A stretch of DNA of 32,059 nt from Marinilabilia sp. UBA5340 (GTDB lineage: Bacteria > Bacteroidota > Bacteroidia > Bacteroidales > Marinilabiliaceae), in contig DHQK01000269.1 in assembly GCA_002411085.1 (NCBI GenBank), positions 1 through 32,059 on the forward strand, given 5' to 3'. Below the pieces are notes generated by a model, which was not told the origin of the DNA, made no database searches, and was given only the letters and a program-made list of their open reading frames with translations. Numbering within the stretch: position 1 is the first letter of the stretch; the number at the start of each line of letters is the position of its first letter. Shown piece by piece: positions 1-9,251 of this stretch. Both the position numbers and the translations under genes were made by a program.

Positions 1-7
1 CACAGAA

Positions 8-37
8 CAAAAAAAGCTGCCTTAAAAAAGACAGCTT
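8..37 (-). terminator. Intrinsic terminator ending the dcw operon
   Basis: On the minus strand AAGCTG-T-CTT, a TTTT loop, and AAG-G-CAGCTT form a 10-bp stem (one G-U wobble), followed directly by a run of seven T. It lies about 30 nt past the yqeY stop codon, so it is the natural 3' end of the transcript that starts upstream of mraZ. Confidence 0.85.
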
Positions 38-66
38 AAAAATATTGGGAATATAAAAAAATCGAT

Positions 67-522
67 TTAAGCACCGGCAAGTAATCTTTTGACCGTATCG
101 GAAATATCCTTCCCTTCGGCTTTACCAGCAAGTTTCTTTGAAGCTACCCCCATGACTTTTCCCATATCTTTTATTGATTCAGCACCTACCTCACTGATGA
201 TCGCAGCAACCTCCTTCTCCATCTCTTCCGGAGACATCTGCTCAGGTAAAAATTCAGCAATAATATTGGCTTCAGCAATCTCCTTATCATAAAGGTCAGC
301 ACGCCCCTGAGCTGAGTAAATATTGGCAGAATCTTTCCGCTGTTTGACCATCCTTTGAAGCAATTTCAACTCTTCGTCTTCCGAAATATCGCCACCAGAT
401 TTTCCGGAAGTTCTAACCTCAATAAGCTCTTTTTTCACACTACGCAGCGCTTCGAGCCTAAGCTGGTCACGGGCTTTCATAGCTCCTTTAATCTCTTCAG
501 AAATTTTATCTATCAAACTCAT
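67..522 (-). CDS. yqeY: GatB/YqeY domain protein
   Basis: A 151-residue, highly charged, helical protein of the YqeY family, which resembles the tail domain of the GatB subunit of the aspartyl/glutamyl-tRNA amidotransferase. The family's cellular role is not firmly established; a tRNA-linked function is inferred from GatB. The N-terminus (MSLIDKISEEIKGAMKARD) and the central FLPEQMSPEE stretch are typical, and the length equals that of the family. It is cytoplasmic, with no signal or membrane segment. It begins 26 nt after the ftsZ stop and is followed by a strong terminator, so it is the last gene of the dcw transcript. A yqeY gene directly after ftsZ is common in Bacteroidota and carries no obvious division function. 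Confidence 0.9.
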   Translation of the reverse strand: MSLIDKISEEIKGAMKARDQLRLEALRSVKKELIEVRTSGKSGGDISEDEELKLLQRMVKQRKDSANIYSAQGRADLYDKEIAEANIIAEFLPEQMSPEEMEKEVAAIISEVGAESIKDMGKVMGVASKKLAGKAEGKDISDTVKRLLAGA

Positions 523-548
523 ATCAAAACTTTATATGTATTACTATT

Positions 549-2048
549 TCAGTCTACATTATCATGCAACCAGGGGTTATTGTCGCTCACCCTTGGCCCA
601 TTCTTACCATCTTTCAGCGAAAACCTTGATACTTTTTTCTCAGAATCGGATTTTGTTGATTTATTCAATGTTTTCTCGCTCCTTCTGATATTCACACCCC
701 GTCTTTTGTAAGCCGGAATATTTTCCATCTCATCTATCATTGTTTCATCACTCAATTCTTCCGGGGTTAAAGCTGCAGCTGATCCCGTGTCAAGTAATGG
801 ACTTACTCCTTCCTGATGAGGGTTGGTTGCCTTCAGGAAGAAATCATCCCCTTCTTCATCTTCCTGTTCATGGGATTCTTCGTCTCCATACAACCACTCA
901 ATCTGTTTTTCCTTCTGACGCTCAATGTCTTCAAAATCATACACCCGGGCTTCACTTTCACTTTCAAATTCCATCTCCTGCTCTTCATCCCCATTGGTAA
1001 CATTACCCTCCTCGTCCATATTAAAGCGGGTTACTTTACTTTTAACCGGTTTTTCCTCCGGTTTCTGGATAATGTGACCCGATGCAAAACCGGTTGCAAT
1101 AATCGTCACTCCCACTTCGCTATTAAGCTGCTCATCAGTTCCGGATCCCCAGATAATAGAAGCACTGGCACCTACTCGTCCCTGCACATAATCAGTTATT
1201 TCAAAAACCTCATCCATGGTGATTTCATCCACTCCGGAAGTGATATTGAGAAGAATATTTCGGGCTCCGCGAATATCGTTATTATTGAGCAATGGAGACT
1301 CCAAGGCTGCCTGAATGGCATCAATTGCCCTCTCATCTCCGTCTGCAGTGGCAGAGCCCATAATAGCCACTCCGCTATCCTTCATCACTGTTTCCACGTC
1401 AGCAAAGTCCACGTTAATATAACCATGAACTGTAATAATTTCTGCAATTCCCTTGGCCGCGGTAGATAATACATTATCTGCTCTGGAAAAGGCATTGCTC
1501 AGTTTGAGATCACCGTACATATCCCGCAGTTTCTCATTGTTGATAATCAGCAATGAATCCACATGTTTCTCCATTTCGGCAATCCCCTCCAGGGCCTGTT
1601 CAATCCTGATTCTTCCCTCAAACTTGAAAGGGATGGTGACTATCCCCACTGTCAGAATTCCCATATCCCTTGCCGCTTTGGCAATCACCGGTGCAGCACC
1701 GGTACCTGTACCTCCCCCCATTCCGGCAGTAATAAAAGCCATCTTGGTGTTATCGGCCAGCACCTGCTGAATATTTTCCAGACTTTCGATGGCAGCTTCC
1801 CGTCCTCTCAAGGGTTTGTTTCCCGCGCCCCGGCCTTCGGTCAACGATTCGCCTAGTTGTATTTTGATAGGAACAGGACTATTGGTGAGGGCTTGTGCAT
1901 CTGTATTACAAACCACAAAACTCACATCCTTGATTCCCTGCCCATACATGTAGTTAACAGCATTGCTACCACCACCTCCTACACCAATCACTTTAATGAT
2001 GGAGTTGGGATCACCCGGGATATCGAAATTCATCAAATCTTCGCTCAT
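549..2048 (-). CDS. ftsZ: Cell division GTPase FtsZ
   Basis: Tubulin-like GTPase that polymerises into the Z ring at midcell. The GTP-binding signature GGGTGTG is at residues 111-117 and the T7 catalytic loop NVDFAD at 212-217, so both halves of the GTPase site are intact. The globular domain ends near residue 325. A long acidic linker follows, then IPAYKRR (444-450), matching the family's C-terminal partner-binding peptide, and a further tail ending WLHDNVD at residue 499. The 499-residue length exceeds the roughly 380 of E. coli because of this linker and tail. The start is fixed by a full Shine-Dalgarno sequence AAGGAGG five bases upstream (2054-2060), unlike any other gene here. It starts 23 nt after ftsA. 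Confidence 0.98.
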   Translation of the reverse strand: MSEDLMNFDIPGDPNSIIKVIGVGGGGSNAVNYMYGQGIKDVSFVVCNTDAQALTNSPVPIKIQLGESLTEGRGAGNKPLRGREAAIESLENIQQVLADNTKMAFITAGMGGGTGTGAAPVIAKAARDMGILTVGIVTIPFKFEGRIRIEQALEGIAEMEKHVDSLLIINNEKLRDMYGDLKLSNAFSRADNVLSTAAKGIAEIITVHGYINVDFADVETVMKDSGVAIMGSATADGDERAIDAIQAALESPLLNNNDIRGARNILLNITSGVDEITMDEVFEITDYVQGRVGASASIIWGSGTDEQLNSEVGVTIIATGFASGHIIQKPEEKPVKSKVTRFNMDEEGNVTNGDEEQEMEFESESEARVYDFEDIERQKEKQIEWLYGDEESHEQEDEEGDDFFLKATNPHQEGVSPLLDTGSAAALTPEELSDETMIDEMENIPAYKRRGVNIRRSEKTLNKSTKSDSEKKVSRFSLKDGKNGPRVSDNNPWLHDNVD

Positions 2049-2053
2049 AATAA

Positions 2054-2060
2054 CCTCCTT
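2054..2060 (-). promoter_or_regulatory. Strong Shine-Dalgarno of ftsZ
   Basis: The minus strand reads AAGGAGG followed by TTATT and the ATG of ftsZ, a near-perfect anti-16S match with 5-nt spacing. Other gene starts in the window carry no comparable purine run, as expected in Bacteroidota where Shine-Dalgarno use is generally weak. It confirms the ftsZ start and may set its translation apart. Confidence 0.75.
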
Positions 2061-2071
2061 CTGTGCTGGAA

Positions 2072-3427
2072 TTACATATCTGTATCTTTCTCCTCAAACA
2101 TACCGGCAATTCCCTTCCTGAAGTTACTGAAGAGATCGCCTGTGATATACTCCAACTTTTCCCGCTTGGGTTTTTTATTTTTCGATACAGTTTTCTTTTT
2201 TTCGTTTTTGGGAGCTGGCTGTTCCTCTTTTTCCACATCATCGAACAATACCTGTTCTCGTGTAATCCGGGTTCCGGGATATTTACCCACCGAAATCAAA
2301 AGTCCCGCAGCTGTTGAATAAGCGGGGTTTTTCATTCCCTGTTCTTCTTCACTTGAAAAGGCTCTTGTGGTTGAACCAATTCTAACATCCAGTCCGGTTT
2401 TCAGTTTGGTGAGCTCCGGCAAATGTTTCAACATAGCACCACCTCCGGTAAAAACAATTCCGGCTCCTAATTTATCAAAAAAACCGGAGCGTTCAATATG
2501 ATGAACGATCAGCTCAATAATCTCTTCCATACGGGCCTGAATTATGCAAGCCAGGCTCTTAAAAGCAATCTCCTTAGGCTCCCACCCCGAAATTCCGGGA
2601 ATGGCCACCACTGCATCTTCCCGAGCCATTGTACCTAAAGCAGAACCAAACTGGGTTTTCATCTTTTCGGCATGCTTTTGCAACACTCCGCATCCTTCTT
2701 TAATATCGTTGGTAACCACATTCCCTCCAAACGGAATCACAGCTGAATAGCGCAAAACTCCATCATGAAACAAGGCCAGATCTGTTGTACCAGCTCCTAT
2801 ATCCACCATTACCACTCCGGCCTCTTTTTCCTCTTCGGACAAAACCGCCTCTGCCGAAGCCAGAGGAGAAAAAACAAGCCCATTCAAGCGAAGTCCGGCA
2901 TCCCCGATACACTTCTCAATTTTCCGTACATCTGACTGGCGGCCTATTACTACATGAAAATTTCCTTCCAACCGTTGGCCGGAATAACCAATAGGCTTTT
3001 TCACTCCACGCTCATGATCCACCGCATAGTCCTGTGGTACCACATGAAGAATCTTTTCGTCAGGCTGAAGAACAATACGGTAACTATCCTGCAAAAGCTG
3101 CTCCAGATCAAAACTTTTGACCAGTTCATCTTCTTTAATAAACCGGTAACAGCTATTTTCTGTGGTTCGAATATTAAATCCGGAGACACTCACATAAACA
3201 TCGATAAGTTTGATATTGAGACGCTGCTCTAAATTGGACAAAACCATCCGGACGGCATTAACAATCTCCTCCACATTAAACACCACGCCACGTTTCATTC
3301 CATCACAATAAACATGATCCATTCCCAGGACTTCCACCTGCCCATCGGGATGTTTACGTCCGACAGCGGCCACCACTTTGGCAGAACCGATGTCTACTGC
3401 TGCGATTAAATTCATATCCTGACTCAT
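2072..3427 (-). CDS. ftsA: Cell division protein FtsA
   Basis: Actin-fold ATPase that tethers FtsZ to the inner membrane and recruits later division proteins. The N-terminus AAVDIGSAKVVAAVG is the phosphate-1 loop, VMVDIGAGTTDLALF the phosphate-2 loop, and IVFTGGGAMLKHL the adenosine-binding element. The 451 residues are slightly longer than in E. coli because of a C-terminal basic linker rich in Lys (PKNEKKKTVSKNKKPKREK), followed by LFSNFRKGIAGMFEE, which looks like the amphipathic membrane-targeting helix. The start overlaps the ftsQ stop by 4 nt (ATGA), suggesting translational coupling; ftsZ follows 23 nt later. Confidence 0.96.
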   Translation of the reverse strand: MSQDMNLIAAVDIGSAKVVAAVGRKHPDGQVEVLGMDHVYCDGMKRGVVFNVEEIVNAVRMVLSNLEQRLNIKLIDVYVSVSGFNIRTTENSCYRFIKEDELVKSFDLEQLLQDSYRIVLQPDEKILHVVPQDYAVDHERGVKKPIGYSGQRLEGNFHVVIGRQSDVRKIEKCIGDAGLRLNGLVFSPLASAEAVLSEEEKEAGVVMVDIGAGTTDLALFHDGVLRYSAVIPFGGNVVTNDIKEGCGVLQKHAEKMKTQFGSALGTMAREDAVVAIPGISGWEPKEIAFKSLACIIQARMEEIIELIVHHIERSGFFDKLGAGIVFTGGGAMLKHLPELTKLKTGLDVRIGSTTRAFSSEEEQGMKNPAYSTAAGLLISVGKYPGTRITREQVLFDDVEKEEQPAPKNEKKKTVSKNKKPKREKLEYITGDLFSNFRKGIAGMFEEKDTDM

Positions 3428-4155
3428 ATATTTCTGTTTTTAGAGCAAAGAACCTGTCCTTTAAATTTAAGATTAATAACCTGATAATTATTCCACTCAC
3501 GAGGTGACAGACCCTGTTTGTACAAAGCTCTCAGGTTTCTGAGTTTTTCTTCCACCCGCACGGGAGGTCCCAGCAATATCAAATGATCACCAACCCTGGG
3601 TACCAATACAAAATCCCCATTTTTCTTCACATACAACTGCTCAATCTGAGCATTCCAGAATGGATCTCCTCTAAAGAGACGTGCCAAATAGAGCAACTCC
3701 TCCATCTTTCCACTGATATTGCCGCTTACCACCAGCACACGGGCGGTAAAAGAATCGAACTGAGGCATTTCCTGCCCCGCTTCATCAATATAGTAACTGC
3801 GTGTATCTTCAAATACCCTGAAAAGTGGCAGATGTTGATTCAGATCTACCTTGAGATGCCCTCCGATAGTCTGATAAACCTCGCAATTCTTAATGGCCGG
3901 GTGTTTCTCAACAAAATGTTCAATATCATACATGGAAACCGCATCGAACTCCTTTCCGAGTGTATTTGGAAATTTGGCCAATATAGCTTTTCTTATTTCT
4001 TCACTGGTAACAAAACGGGTAACAGAACTGTCCTGCACTGCCACAACTACATCATGACACACCACTCCGTCCCGATACGCCCCAATAAAGCCTAACATCA
4101 CAGGGAAATAAAGAAGCAACAACCCCCAAAGCAGTATTTTCTTTATATTTTTCAT
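3424..4155 (-). CDS. ftsQ: Cell division protein FtsQ
   Basis: Bitopic division protein with a short cytoplasmic N-terminus, one membrane helix (about residues 5-26, LLLLYFPVMLGFIGAY) and a periplasmic POTRA/beta domain; in other bacteria it links FtsA/FtsZ to the FtsW-FtsI synthase through FtsL. Sequence conservation is weak, so the call rests on topology, the length of 243 residues and position between murC and ftsA. An ATG at 4176 is also in frame, but the ATG at 4155 is preferred because it makes an ATGA overlap with the murC stop, the same arrangement seen at the ftsQ/ftsA junction. It may belong to a FtsQ family specific to Bacteroidota. Confidence 0.88.
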   Translation of the reverse strand: MKNIKKILLWGLLLLYFPVMLGFIGAYRDGVVCHDVVVAVQDSSVTRFVTSEEIRKAILAKFPNTLGKEFDAVSMYDIEHFVEKHPAIKNCEVYQTIGGHLKVDLNQHLPLFRVFEDTRSYYIDEAGQEMPQFDSFTARVLVVSGNISGKMEELLYLARLFRGDPFWNAQIEQLYVKKNGDFVLVPRVGDHLILLGPPVRVEEKLRNLRALYKQGLSPREWNNYQVINLKFKGQVLCSKNRNI

Positions 4156-5543
4156 TTTTTGTTCATTTCTGCCCATTTTTTGATCTCAGGAACCAACCGG
4201 TCAATATCACCGGCTCCCATAGTAATGAGTATTTCCGGATTCATTTGATCTATCGCTGAGATCAATTCTTCCTTCTGCGAAAGCATGGCCGGTTTCCCTG
4301 AAATTTTTTCCAGAATTATTTCGCTGGAGACTCCCGGAATTGGTTCTTCACGAGCCGGATAAACAGGCAACAACACAATATTATCCAGTCCCTCTTCCAA
4401 ACTGGCACTAAACTCCTCTGCAAAATCTCTGGTACGCGAATAAAGATGAGGCTGAAAAATTCCTGTCACCTTCTTTCCAGGGTAGGCAGCACGCACACTC
4501 TTAAGCGTCGCTCTGATTTCCTCCGGGTGATGCGCATAATCGTCAATATAAATCAATTTCCCGGGATTTCTGAATACTACGTCAAATCTTCGAGCTATTC
4601 CACGGAAAAGAGGTAACGACTGTCGGATTTCTTCAGGAGTAACTCCACAAAGAAGTGATAATGCAATAGCTCCAAGAGCATTCTCTACATTGATGAGCCC
4701 CGGAATCCCCATACGGAAATCCGTAAAAACCCCTTTTGGAGTCTCAATATCGAAAATATACGCACCTCCATTCTCCCGGATATTTACAGCATGATAATCT
4801 GCCTCCCTGGTAATGGAGTAAGAAATCACTTCCACGTTGCCTGCCAGCCCTTCAGGTACAGGCAAACCGGCTTTCAACACCAACCAACCGTTTTCTTTTA
4901 TTTTTCTGGCAAAACCATCAAAACCGGCTTTGACCTCCGATGCACTACCGTAAATATCCAGATGGTCTGCGTCCATGGATGTAATAAGGGCTGCATAAGG
5001 TGTGAGTTGCCAAAAAGAGCGGTCAAATTCATCAGCCTCAAGCACTACAAATTCCGATGTCTGGTTTCCTATAAAGTTGGTTCCAAAGTTTTTGGAAATT
5101 CCCCCGAGAAAAGCATTTACCCCCATGCTACTATGATGAAATAAAAACGCGGTTATGGTTGAAACCGTTGTTTTCCCGTGGGTTCCTGCCACACATACCG
5201 CTTTCAAACTTTCAGTCACCATTCCCAAAACCCGGGATCGCTTAAAAACATCAAACCCATACTCTGTAAACCAGACCAACTGATGATGAGTTACAGGCAC
5301 AGCCGGTGTATACACGACCAGTGTATCCCCTGGTGAACGAAAAATATCAGGAATACATTGTTCGGAGGCATCAAAAATCACTTCAATCCCTTCATCAGTC
5401 AAAGCATCCGTCACCGGGCCCGAGGTTCGGTCATAGCCGGCAACCAGGTAACCGGAAGAATGAAAGAAACGCGCAAGAGCACTCATGCCAATTCCTCCGA
5501 TTCCGATGAAAAATACTTTTTTATACTGCTCGATCTGTGCCAT
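4152..5543 (-). CDS. murC: UDP-N-acetylmuramate--L-alanine ligase
   Basis: ATP-dependent cytoplasmic ligase adding the first amino acid, L-alanine, to UDP-MurNAc. The Rossmann signature GIGGIGMS is at residues 14-21 and the ATP P-loop GTHGKTT at 120-126, followed by the Mur ligase central and C-terminal domains (YAHHPEEIRATLKS). The open frame extends to 5636, but the extra 31 residues are a basic, non-conserved leader overlapping the murG 3' end; the ATG at 5543 gives the family N-terminus (MAQIEQYKKVFFIGIGG) and a 463-residue protein of normal length. It starts 13 nt after the murG stop and overlaps ftsQ by 4 nt. Confidence 0.96.
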   Translation of the reverse strand: MAQIEQYKKVFFIGIGGIGMSALARFFHSSGYLVAGYDRTSGPVTDALTDEGIEVIFDASEQCIPDIFRSPGDTLVVYTPAVPVTHHQLVWFTEYGFDVFKRSRVLGMVTESLKAVCVAGTHGKTTVSTITAFLFHHSSMGVNAFLGGISKNFGTNFIGNQTSEFVVLEADEFDRSFWQLTPYAALITSMDADHLDIYGSASEVKAGFDGFARKIKENGWLVLKAGLPVPEGLAGNVEVISYSITREADYHAVNIRENGGAYIFDIETPKGVFTDFRMGIPGLINVENALGAIALSLLCGVTPEEIRQSLPLFRGIARRFDVVFRNPGKLIYIDDYAHHPEEIRATLKSVRAAYPGKKVTGIFQPHLYSRTRDFAEEFSASLEEGLDNIVLLPVYPAREEPIPGVSSEIILEKISGKPAMLSQKEELISAIDQMNPEILITMGAGDIDRLVPEIKKWAEMNKK

Positions 5544-5556
5544 TATTTGAATAAAT

Positions 5557-6669
5557 TCATTTCTTTTTTCCCTTTTGCTCCTTGACAATTTTTTCAACTT
5601 CTTCCGCAATCTGATCGGCAGAATTGAAATGAGCAAAGCATTTTATTTTTTCTTCAAGACTTTTTCGCTGGAGATCATTCGCCAGCAGACGAAGAGCTCC
5701 GGGGATCAGGTTCTGCTCAGTTTCATTGTCCGGAACAATGAGCGCTGCACCTTCCTTTACCAGAGCCATGGCATTCTTGGTCTGATGATCCTCAGAAACA
5801 TTGGGAGATGGAACCAGAATAGACGCTTTCCCCAGCAACGCCAGTTCACTGATGGTGCCGGCTCCTGCGCGGGACACGACCACATCGGCCACAGCGTAAG
5901 CCATGTCCATATTGGCAATAAAAGGCACTAGTTTTACATTCTCAACTCCTTTAAGTGCCATTTGTTCCTTCAACTTTTCATAATAGAAAGGGCCACATTG
6001 CCAAAGAACCTGTATATGAGGTCGCTCTCCTATACGCTCCAACGCCTGAAGCACTCCTGTGTTGATACTTCCAGCCCCAAGTGATCCTCCAACCACCAGA
6101 ATCGTTTGCTTCTGATCGTTGAGTTTCAGTTTTTGATAAGCAACTGTGCGATCTACATTTTTAAGAAGGTTCTGACGAACAGGATTTCCTGTCAGCACAA
6201 TTCTTGAAGGTGGGAAAAACCGCTCCATATTGGGGTAGGCAACACAAATCTTTTTTGCCTTTTTGGCCAGAATTTTATTGGTTACCCCCGGATAACTGTT
6301 CTGCTCCTGCAATACGGTAGGAATTCCAACAGCCGAGGCAGCCTTCAATACAGGCCCACTGGCATATCCTCCCACCCCAATGGCCACATCGGGACGGAAA
6401 GAACGCACAATACTTCTGGCTTTCCACAAACTGGACGCCAATTTAAAAAAGAAGGTCACATTCTTCAAAGTGAGCCGCCTTTGAAAACCAGCTACAGGCA
6501 GCCCCACTATTTTATAACCGGCGGCGGGCACTTTATCCATCTCCATTTTGCCCCTGGCTCCCACAAACAAGATCTCTGCTCCCGGATTTCTGCTTTTCAG
6601 GGCATCTGCAATGGCAATGGCCGGAAAAATATGTCCTCCGGTACCACCTCCACTAACGATTATTTTCAT
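5557..6669 (-). CDS. murG: Lipid II synthase MurG (UDP-GlcNAc transferase)
   Basis: GT28 glycosyltransferase acting on the inner face of the membrane, transferring GlcNAc from UDP-GlcNAc to lipid I to give lipid II. The acceptor-side loop SGGGTGGHIFPA is at the N-terminus, a second G loop (VVGGSLGAGSIN) lies at the domain boundary, and the donor site has SRAGAGTISELALLGK. There are 370 residues, normal for the family. A GTG four codons upstream (6681) is possible, but the ATG at 6669 starts directly at the conserved MKIIVSGGGTGGH block and was chosen. It lies 36 nt after ftsW and 13 nt before murC. Confidence 0.96.
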   Translation of the reverse strand: MKIIVSGGGTGGHIFPAIAIADALKSRNPGAEILFVGARGKMEMDKVPAAGYKIVGLPVAGFQRRLTLKNVTFFFKLASSLWKARSIVRSFRPDVAIGVGGYASGPVLKAASAVGIPTVLQEQNSYPGVTNKILAKKAKKICVAYPNMERFFPPSRIVLTGNPVRQNLLKNVDRTVAYQKLKLNDQKQTILVVGGSLGAGSINTGVLQALERIGERPHIQVLWQCGPFYYEKLKEQMALKGVENVKLVPFIANMDMAYAVADVVVSRAGAGTISELALLGKASILVPSPNVSEDHQTKNAMALVKEGAALIVPDNETEQNLIPGALRLLANDLQRKSLEEKIKCFAHFNSADQIAEEVEKIVKEQKGKKK

Positions 6670-6705
6670 ATTTTCATCCACTTCTGTTCGTTTTTCCTCT
6701 ATTTG

Positions 6706-7905
6706 TTATCCGTTTGCTTCCTTTGTTGCCACACGATCTTCGGCAACTTTTTGACGTGCTTTTTCCATTTGATTGTGTCTGCTCACAGTAAGTATGGCCC
6801 CAAGGGCAAAACAAGTAAAAAGAATAGAGGTACCTCCCATACTAACCAATGGCAAGGGTTGCCCGGTAACCGGGAATACACCCACAGCAACCCCCATATT
6901 CACAAAAGCCTGAATCACCAGCATTATTCCCAGTCCCAACACCATAAATGCCGGGAATGTTCTTTTGCTGGCATTTACAATTACCCCGATACGCCCCAGC
7001 AGGAAAAAATAAGCACCCATCACCAGCAATGCTCCAATAAATCCAAACTCCTCAGCAATAATAGCATAGATAAAATCGCTGTAAGGATGGGGCAAAAAAT
7101 TCCGTTGATCGCTATTCCCAGGTCCTTTTCCCAGAAAACCTCCGGTAGCAATCGCTATTTTTGATTGTGTTACCTGATAATCACTCCCATATTCGTTGAC
7201 TTCCTGCTCCTCACTCATAAAACGTTCCACCCGGGCAGCCCAGGTTTCGGCTCTGTCCACAAGAACAATGTCGTTCATGGCCAGGATCAGCACCAGAGAG
7301 ACCAGTGCAATCCCTGTAAACCCTGTGAGAAAAAGATACTTGAATGGCACCCGACCCAAAAACATCATCAACATCACGACTCCCGCAAGCAAAACCGCTG
7401 TAGAGAGGTTTTCAGGAAAAATGAGTAAACATACAATTCCGGTATGAATCATAATCGGCCAAAAAGCTCCTTCTGTAGGCCCATCATCGCGCTGATGAAT
7501 TGCCAAAACCCTTGCCACATATACGATCAATGCCAACTTAGCCATTTCGGAAGGCTGAAACGAAAGTCCTATTCCGGGCACGGTAAACCAACGACTTGCC
7601 TCATTCAGATTTTGGCCTGAAACCAATGTAATCCCCAGTAAAAAGATTGAAATATAAAGAACCGGCACACTGAAAATAACAAAATACTTATATGGAATAT
7701 GATGAACAACGGCAATGACACCGATCCCCATCAACAAAAATCCGAGCTGTTTGAACATAAAATAGGTGGTATTCCCCCCCTGGGTTTTATAGGCCAGACT
7801 CCCTGTAGCACTATAAACCGTAAGCAATGAAACCAGGGCCAAAAAAACCACAATAACCCAAACAGACTGGTCTCCTTTAATATATTTCCGGACGAAATTA
7901 CTCAT
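6706..7905 (-). CDS. ftsW: Lipid II polymerase FtsW (SEDS family)
   Basis: SEDS-family membrane glycosyltransferase that polymerises lipid II at the septum together with the class B PBP encoded upstream. The 399 residues contain about ten hydrophobic helices. Conserved blocks include SSRWF-like EASRWFTVPGIGLSFQPSE, FLGRVPFKYL, and the C-terminal GVAVGVFPVTGQPLPLVSMGGTS block, which carries the family signature near the active site. Position between murD and murG favours FtsW over the elongation paralogue RodA. Its ATG overlaps the murD TAA by one base (TAATG), a sign of coupled translation. Confidence 0.95.
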   Translation of the reverse strand: MSNFVRKYIKGDQSVWVIVVFLALVSLLTVYSATGSLAYKTQGGNTTYFMFKQLGFLLMGIGVIAVVHHIPYKYFVIFSVPVLYISIFLLGITLVSGQNLNEASRWFTVPGIGLSFQPSEMAKLALIVYVARVLAIHQRDDGPTEGAFWPIMIHTGIVCLLIFPENLSTAVLLAGVVMLMMFLGRVPFKYLFLTGFTGIALVSLVLILAMNDIVLVDRAETWAARVERFMSEEQEVNEYGSDYQVTQSKIAIATGGFLGKGPGNSDQRNFLPHPYSDFIYAIIAEEFGFIGALLVMGAYFFLLGRIGVIVNASKRTFPAFMVLGLGIMLVIQAFVNMGVAVGVFPVTGQPLPLVSMGGTSILFTCFALGAILTVSRHNQMEKARQKVAEDRVATKEANG

Positions 7906-9248
7906 TAACCTTCATGTTTTTTAACCTCTTCTTTGAACAGCTCTCCCCGGTGCACATAATTATCGAACAAATCAAAACTGGCACATGCCGGGGATAGCAG
8001 AACCACATCACCGGGCCGACCTGCCCCAATGGCAAGTTCAACAGCCTGATGCATTGACTTAGCCTCAACAATAGAGGGAAGTTTCTTCTGAAATGCCTCC
8101 AGCAATTTAGTATTGTCTTCCCCCAGACAAATCAGCTTTTTCACCTTTTGAACAGCCAACTCTTCCAGAACAGAATAATCATTCCCTTTATCGGTTCCCC
8201 CTGCTATCCAGATAACAGGTTTTTCCATACTCTCCAGTGCGTACCAGGTTGAATCAATATTGGTAGCTTTACTATCATTGATAAAAAGCACTCCATTTAC
8301 CTCCGCCACACTTTCGAGTCTGTGAGCAACAGCAGGGAAATCTGTCAAGCCTTCCTTCACAGCTTCCGGAGATGCCCCCATACTCAAAGCAGCCAGAGAC
8401 GCGGCCATAGCATTACTCAGGTTATGTTTTCCGGGTAAAGCCACTTCTCTTACATTCATACTGAAATGATACCGCGGAGTGTTGATCACAATCTTATCTC
8501 CATCCACACATGAACCCTCTCCATATACATCATCAAAAGCAAAAGGGCATCGGTGTCCCGGATATTTTATCTCTTTCAGCCTCTTCATAATCTCCTTGTC
8601 GTGGGCATTAAAAACAAAGACATCTCCCTTTGTATGGTTATTGAGTATCCGGAATTTGGCATTTACATAATTTTCAAACTTATAATCATAACGATCCAGA
8701 TGATCGGGAGTAATATTAGTTATTATAGAGGTATGGCATTTAAACTGATCCATTCCGTCCAGCTGAAAACTACTTAGTTCTAGAACAAAAATTTCAGGAT
8801 CATGAACCAAAAGCTCTCGTGCCATACTGTTTCCAACATTTCCGGCCAATATGACATCCAACCCGCTTTTTTTCATCAGGTGGTAAGCCCATAGAGCAGT
8901 TGTAGTTTTTCCATTGCTGCCTGTAATCCCCACCATCCTGGCCTTGGAATAACGGCCGGCAAATTCTATTTCCGAAATCACCGGAATATTATTCTCTTTC
9001 AGCGCTTTTACAAGCGGAGAATGATCTGGAATTCCGGGGCTTTTGATCACTTCTGAAGCTAAAAGAATACGTTCTTTGGAGTGCCCGCCACTTTCAAATT
9101 CAATGTGGGCACTCTCCAACTCGGCTTCAAACTGAGGTTTTATTTTCCCACAATCAGACACAAACACAGAGAGCCCTTTCGCCTTAGCCAAAAGGGCGGC
9201 TCCGGTTCCACTTTCACCGGCACCCAGAACAACAATCTCTTTCTCCAT
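7905..9248 (-). CDS. murD: UDP-MurNAc-L-alanine--D-glutamate ligase
   Basis: ATP-dependent cytoplasmic ligase adding D-glutamate to UDP-MurNAc-L-Ala. The N-terminal Rossmann-like domain starts VVLGAGESGTGAA, the P-loop GSNGKTTT is at about residues 110-117, and the C-terminal domain has FINDSKATNIDSTWYALES and LLSPACASFDLFDNYVHRG, both characteristic of MurD. At 447 residues it is full length. It begins 3 nt after mraY and shares one base with ftsW. Confidence 0.97.
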   Translation of the reverse strand: MEKEIVVLGAGESGTGAALLAKAKGLSVFVSDCGKIKPQFEAELESAHIEFESGGHSKERILLASEVIKSPGIPDHSPLVKALKENNIPVISEIEFAGRYSKARMVGITGSNGKTTTALWAYHLMKKSGLDVILAGNVGNSMARELLVHDPEIFVLELSSFQLDGMDQFKCHTSIITNITPDHLDRYDYKFENYVNAKFRILNNHTKGDVFVFNAHDKEIMKRLKEIKYPGHRCPFAFDDVYGEGSCVDGDKIVINTPRYHFSMNVREVALPGKHNLSNAMAASLAALSMGASPEAVKEGLTDFPAVAHRLESVAEVNGVLFINDSKATNIDSTWYALESMEKPVIWIAGGTDKGNDYSVLEELAVQKVKKLICLGEDNTKLLEAFQKKLPSIVEAKSMHQAVELAIGAGRPGDVVLLSPACASFDLFDNYVHRGELFKEEVKKHEG

Positions 9249-9251
9249 GCT

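Noticed and set aside
816..1469. Long plus-strand open frame opposite ftsZ
   Set aside because: It is the antisense shadow of ftsZ with no homology, start signal or independent support; the same applies to other long frames opposite known genes, for example 18921-19679 opposite the flavoprotein.
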